This document shows, piece after piece, positions 61,414-64,000 of a DNA stretch of 64,000 bases. Source of the stretch: Rhizobacter sp. OV335 (GTDB taxonomy: Bacteria > Pseudomonadota > Gammaproteobacteria > Burkholderiales > Burkholderiaceae_C). Numbering within the stretch: the first letter of the stretch is position 1; every line of letters starts with the position of its first letter. A program made the position numbers and the translations under genes. Location of the stretch: assembly GCF_900142965.1 (NCBI RefSeq), contig NZ_FRCQ01000005.1:1-64000 (forward strand). Direction: 5' to 3'. Below the pieces are notes generated by a model, which had not been told where the DNA came from, searched no databases, and saw only the letters and a program-made list of their open reading frames with translations.

Positions 61414-62046
61414 ATGCCTGCACCCGTCCACACGCTGTCGACCAAGCCTCCCGCACACCCCGCTGCGCCACTCGGCGCGAGCGTGCCCTTGCCGCCGAGC
61501 AAGACGGTGCTGCTGCTGGTCGACTTCATCAACCCGCTCGAATTCCCGGAGGCCCGCCAGCTCGAAGCGGCAGCCGTCCATGCGGCAAAAGCTGCCGCAA
61601 GGCTGAAGGCCCGGCTCGCCCGCGCCGGCGTGACGACGATCTACGCGAACGACAACTACGGCCACTGGCGTTCCGACTTTCGCGAGCTGCTCGCGCATTG
61701 CGTCGAAGCGGGCGGCGTGTCGGGATGGATGGCGCAGGCGTTGGCCCCGTCGCCCCGCGACCTGGTGATCCTCAAGCCGCGGCATTCCGCGTTCTTCGCG
61801 ACCCCGCTGGAGTTGCTGCTCGGCCAGATGCGCACCAAGCACCTGGTGATCGCGGGCCTCGCCGCGGACATCTGCGTGCAGCTCACCGCGATGGATGCCA
61901 ACCTGCGCGGCTTCGAGCTGTGGGTCCCGAGCGACTGCACGGCGGCCGAGACCTCCAGCGGGTGCGCCGCGAGCCTCGGCTACATGAAGCGGGTGTTGAA
62001 GGCGCGCACCGCCAAGTCGACCGCGGGCTTGCCGGCCGGCTGGTGA
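61414..62046 (+). CDS. Isochorismatase-family cysteine hydrolase
   Basis: 210 residues. The triad is Asp37 ([13 protein letters not shown]), Lys121 ([16 protein letters not shown]) and Cys154 ([20 protein letters not shown]). Family members include nicotinamidases, N-carbamoylsarcosine amidases and isochorismatases; the [13 protein letters not shown] segment is typical of uncharacterised amidohydrolase-like members. The substrate is not evident. The zinc dehydrogenase gene follows 77 bases later. Confidence 0.88.
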   Translation: MPAPVHTLSTKPPAHPAAPLGASVPLPPSKTVLLLVDFINPLEFPEARQLEAAAVHAAKAAARLKARLARAGVTTIYANDNYGHWRSDFRELLAHCVEAGGVSGWMAQALAPSPRDLVILKPRHSAFFATPLELLLGQMRTKHLVIAGLAADICVQLTAMDANLRGFELWVPSDCTAAETSSGCAASLGYMKRVLKARTAKSTAGLPAGW

Positions 62047-62123
62047 ACCAGCGGCTTCGGGAACACGGCTTGCCGCACTCCGGGTCAGGCGTTGCAGCCG
62101 CGACGCGAGGCCAGGAGAACGCG

Positions 62124-63293
62124 TTGAAAGCTCTCACCTACCACGGCTCGAACGATGTGCGTGTCGAGACCATGCCCGACCCGACGATCGCGGCGGACGA
62201 CGACATCGTGCTGCGCGTCACCGCCACCGCCATCTGCGGATCGGATTTGCACATCTACCGCGGCAAGATCCCGGACATGAAGTCCGGCGACATCCTCGGC
62301 CACGAGTTCATGGGGGTCGTCGAGGCCGCAGGCCGTGGCGTCACGCGGCTCAGGCCGGGCGACCGCGTGGTGGTGCCGTTCACGATCTCGTGCGGTGACT
62401 GCTTCTTCTGCCAGCGCTCCTTGTTCGCGGCCTGCGAAACCACCAACCCCGGGCGCGGTGCCATCCTCAACAAGAAGAGCACGCGGCCGGGGGCCGGCCT
62501 GTTCGGCTACAGCCACCTGTACGGCGGCTATCCCGGCGGGCAGGCGGAGTTCGTGCGGGTGCCGCGCGCCAACGTCGGCCCGCTGGTCATTCCCGATTCG
62601 ACGCTGAGCGACGAGCAGGTGCTGTTCCTCTCCGACATCCTGCCCACCGGCTACCAGGCGGTGCTGAATGCCGAGATCGGCCCACGCTCGACGGTCGCGA
62701 TCTTCGGTGCCGGCCCGGTCGGCCTGATGGCCGCCGCCTGTGCGCGCATGCTGGGCGCCGACCGGATCTTCATGGTCGACCACCACCAGTACCGGCTCGA
62801 CTTCGCGGCCGAGACCTATGGCGTCGAGCCGATCAACTTCGACGAGATCGAGGACCCGGCGGCCTTCATCATCGACAACACGAATTACCGGGGCGTCGAC
62901 GCGACGATCGATGCCGTCGGTTTCGAAGCCAAGGGCAGCACCACCGAAACCGTGCTGACGACGCTGCGCCTCGAAGGTTCCAGCGGCGCTTCGCTGCGCC
63001 AGGCGATCGCGGCCACGCGCCGCGGCGGCATCGTCAGCGTGCCGGGCGTCTATGCCGGCTTCATCCACGGCTTCCTGTTCGGCGATGCGTTCGAGAAGGG
63101 CCTGACCTTCAAGGGCGGCCAGACCCATGCGCAGCGCTTCATGCCGGAGCTGCTCGACCGCATTGCCAACGGCGAGCTGCGGCCGGACACGATCATCAGC
63201 CACCGGATGCCGTTGAGCGAAGCCGCGGCCGGCTACCAGGTCTTCAACGAGAAGCGCGAAGCCTGCCGCAAGGTGGTGCTCGTGCCGGACTGA
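62124..63293 (+). CDS. Zinc-dependent medium-chain alcohol/formaldehyde-type dehydrogenase
   Basis: 389 residues from TTG 62124, supported by CCAGGAGAA before it and the family start (M)KALTYHG. Catalytic zinc ligands are Cys38 (AICGSDLH) and His60-Glu61 (LGHEFMG). Structural zinc Cys90, Cys93, Cys96 and Cys104 are present. The NAD site is [13 protein letters not shown]. The long loop and C-terminus ([20 protein letters not shown]) resemble glutathione-independent formaldehyde dehydrogenase-like enzymes. It is 49 bases before an SDR, perhaps an aldehyde/alcohol pair. Substrate unknown. Confidence 0.92.
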   Translation: MKALTYHGSNDVRVETMPDPTIAADDDIVLRVTATAICGSDLHIYRGKIPDMKSGDILGHEFMGVVEAAGRGVTRLRPGDRVVVPFTISCGDCFFCQRSLFAACETTNPGRGAILNKKSTRPGAGLFGYSHLYGGYPGGQAEFVRVPRANVGPLVIPDSTLSDEQVLFLSDILPTGYQAVLNAEIGPRSTVAIFGAGPVGLMAAACARMLGADRIFMVDHHQYRLDFAAETYGVEPINFDEIEDPAAFIIDNTNYRGVDATIDAVGFEAKGSTTETVLTTLRLEGSSGASLRQAIAATRRGGIVSVPGVYAGFIHGFLFGDAFEKGLTFKGGQTHAQRFMPELLDRIANGELRPDTIISHRMPLSEAAAGYQVFNEKREACRKVVLVPD

Positions 63294-63342
63294 GCTGCGC
63301 CGCCGCGCAGCCGCCCACCAACATCCTCACAGGAGAACCCGC

Positions 63343-64000
63343 ATGACCACCGATTCCACCCGTCCGCTCGCCGTCGTGACCGGCGCCTCGTCCGGCATCG
63401 GACGCGAACTCGCTTTGCTGTGCGCACAGAACCACCACGACCTGGTGATCGCCGCCGATGAAGGCCCGCTGGAGGAGGTCGCGCGGGAGCTGCGCACCGT
63501 GGGGGCGCAGGTCGATGTCGTGAAGGCCGACCTGGCCACGCTGGCCGGTGTCGACCAGCTGACGGCCACCATCGGCGGCCGCCCGGTCGCCGCGCTGCTC
63601 GCGAATGCCGGTCACGGCCTCGGCCATGCGTTCCTCGACCAGGACTTCAGCGCGGCGCGCCACGTGATCGACACCAACATCACCGGCACGCTCGACCTGC
63701 TGCACCGCGTGGGCCGCGACATGCGCCGCCGCAACGCGGGCCGCATCCTCGTCACCGGCTCGATCGCCGGGCTGATGCCGGGCGCCTTCCAGGCCGTCTA
63801 CAACGGCACCAAGGCGTTCATCGATTCGTTCTGCTATGCGCTGCGCAACGAGCTGAAGGACAGCGGCGTCACCGTGACCTGCCTGATGCCGGGCCCGACC
63901 GACACTCATTTCTTCGAGCGCGCCGACTTGACCGACACCAAGGTCGCTGTCGACAAGAAGGCCGACCCGGCCGACGTGGCCCGCGCCGGCTTCGAGGCGA
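63343..64000 (+). CDS. Short-chain dehydrogenase/reductase (truncated by window edge)
   Basis: At least 219 residues; the end lies past the window. It has NAD(P) motif VVTGASSGIGREL, NAGHG, active-site Ser (VTGSIAGLMPG) and YNGTKAF. AGGAGAACCC precedes the ATG. The classical SDR layout with PGPTDTHFFERAD resembles the DltE/YqjQ-like group. It is probably co-transcribed with the upstream zinc dehydrogenase. Confidence 0.92.
   Translation, partial: MTTDSTRPLAVVTGASSGIGRELALLCAQNHHDLVIAADEGPLEEVARELRTVGAQVDVVKADLATLAGVDQLTATIGGRPVAALLANAGHGLGHAFLDQDFSAARHVIDTNITGTLDLLHRVGRDMRRRNAGRILVTGSIAGLMPGAFQAVYNGTKAFIDSFCYALRNELKDSGVTVTCLMPGPTDTHFFERADLTDTKVAVDKKADPADVARAGFEA

Overview
The window is very GC-rich, almost fully coding DNA. 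A standard betaproteobacterial gene order (thrS-infC-rpmI-rplT-pheS-pheT-ihfA-merR-tRNA-Pro), a polyhydroxybutyrate operon and an aryl-polyene-type pigment cluster point to Burkholderiales, probably the Rubrivivax/Methylibium/Leptothrix group. The order is well supported; the genus-level guess is inference from gene content and sequence style. No rRNA, CRISPR array, insertion sequence or phage was seen.

Layout. 1-11.9 kb (minus strand): a type I secretion ATPase and membrane-fusion protein, then a giant LapA-like adhesin whose C-terminus lies beyond the left edge. The adhesin has an N-terminal retention module, a LapG-type PAAG site and about 22 tandem Ig-like repeats arranged in ~2.15-kb super-repeats. 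11.9-14.9 kb: Nudix hydrolase, fumarylpyruvate-type hydrolase, zeta-GST isomerase, PgeF and a small membrane protein. 15.0-18.9 kb: phaC-phaA-phaB, closed by a strong terminator. 18.9-23.8 kb: an acetolactate-synthase-like ThDP protein with an eroded metal site, a LysR regulator and a FAD-linked D-2-hydroxyacid dehydrogenase. The two transcription units on either side of lysR share a TGCA-AGAAAK-TGCA palindrome and a similarly spaced promoter layout. 23.9-31.5 kb: glnD and map, then purL, which carries a dispersed-repeat insertion. 31.5-33.6 kb: small genes, an orphan HigA-type antitoxin and REP-like inverted repeats. 33.6-38.8 kb (minus): two-component pair, XRE/MmyB-like regulator and a single-subunit-type molybdopterin oxidoreductase.

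39.3-49.9 kb (minus) is one tightly overlapping twelve-gene operon for an aryl-polyene-like lipid: ACP, membrane protein, AMP-ligase, two hotdog dehydratases, acyltransferase, LolA-like carrier, MMPL exporter, NodB deacetylase, two ketosynthase-type proteins and a ketoreductase. A divergent methyltransferase-thioesterase pair, aqpZ and a lipoprotein follow. 52.7-60.8 kb is the thrS-to-ihfA translation operon. Its 5' leader encodes a 14-residue peptide with three Thr codons followed by an intrinsic terminator just before thrS, which looks like a transcription attenuator. infC starts with AUC. 60.8-64.0 kb: tRNA-Pro(GGG), a long hairpin, a hypothetical gene, an isochorismatase-family hydrolase, a zinc alcohol dehydrogenase and a truncated SDR.

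The most interesting points are the duplicated operator/promoter around lysR together with the ThDP protein lacking its metal-binding Asn, the thrS attenuator, the adhesin super-repeats with a predicted cleavage site, and the compact aryl-polyene variant with a deacetylase. All functional statements are from reading the sequence and family knowledge; no database search was run.
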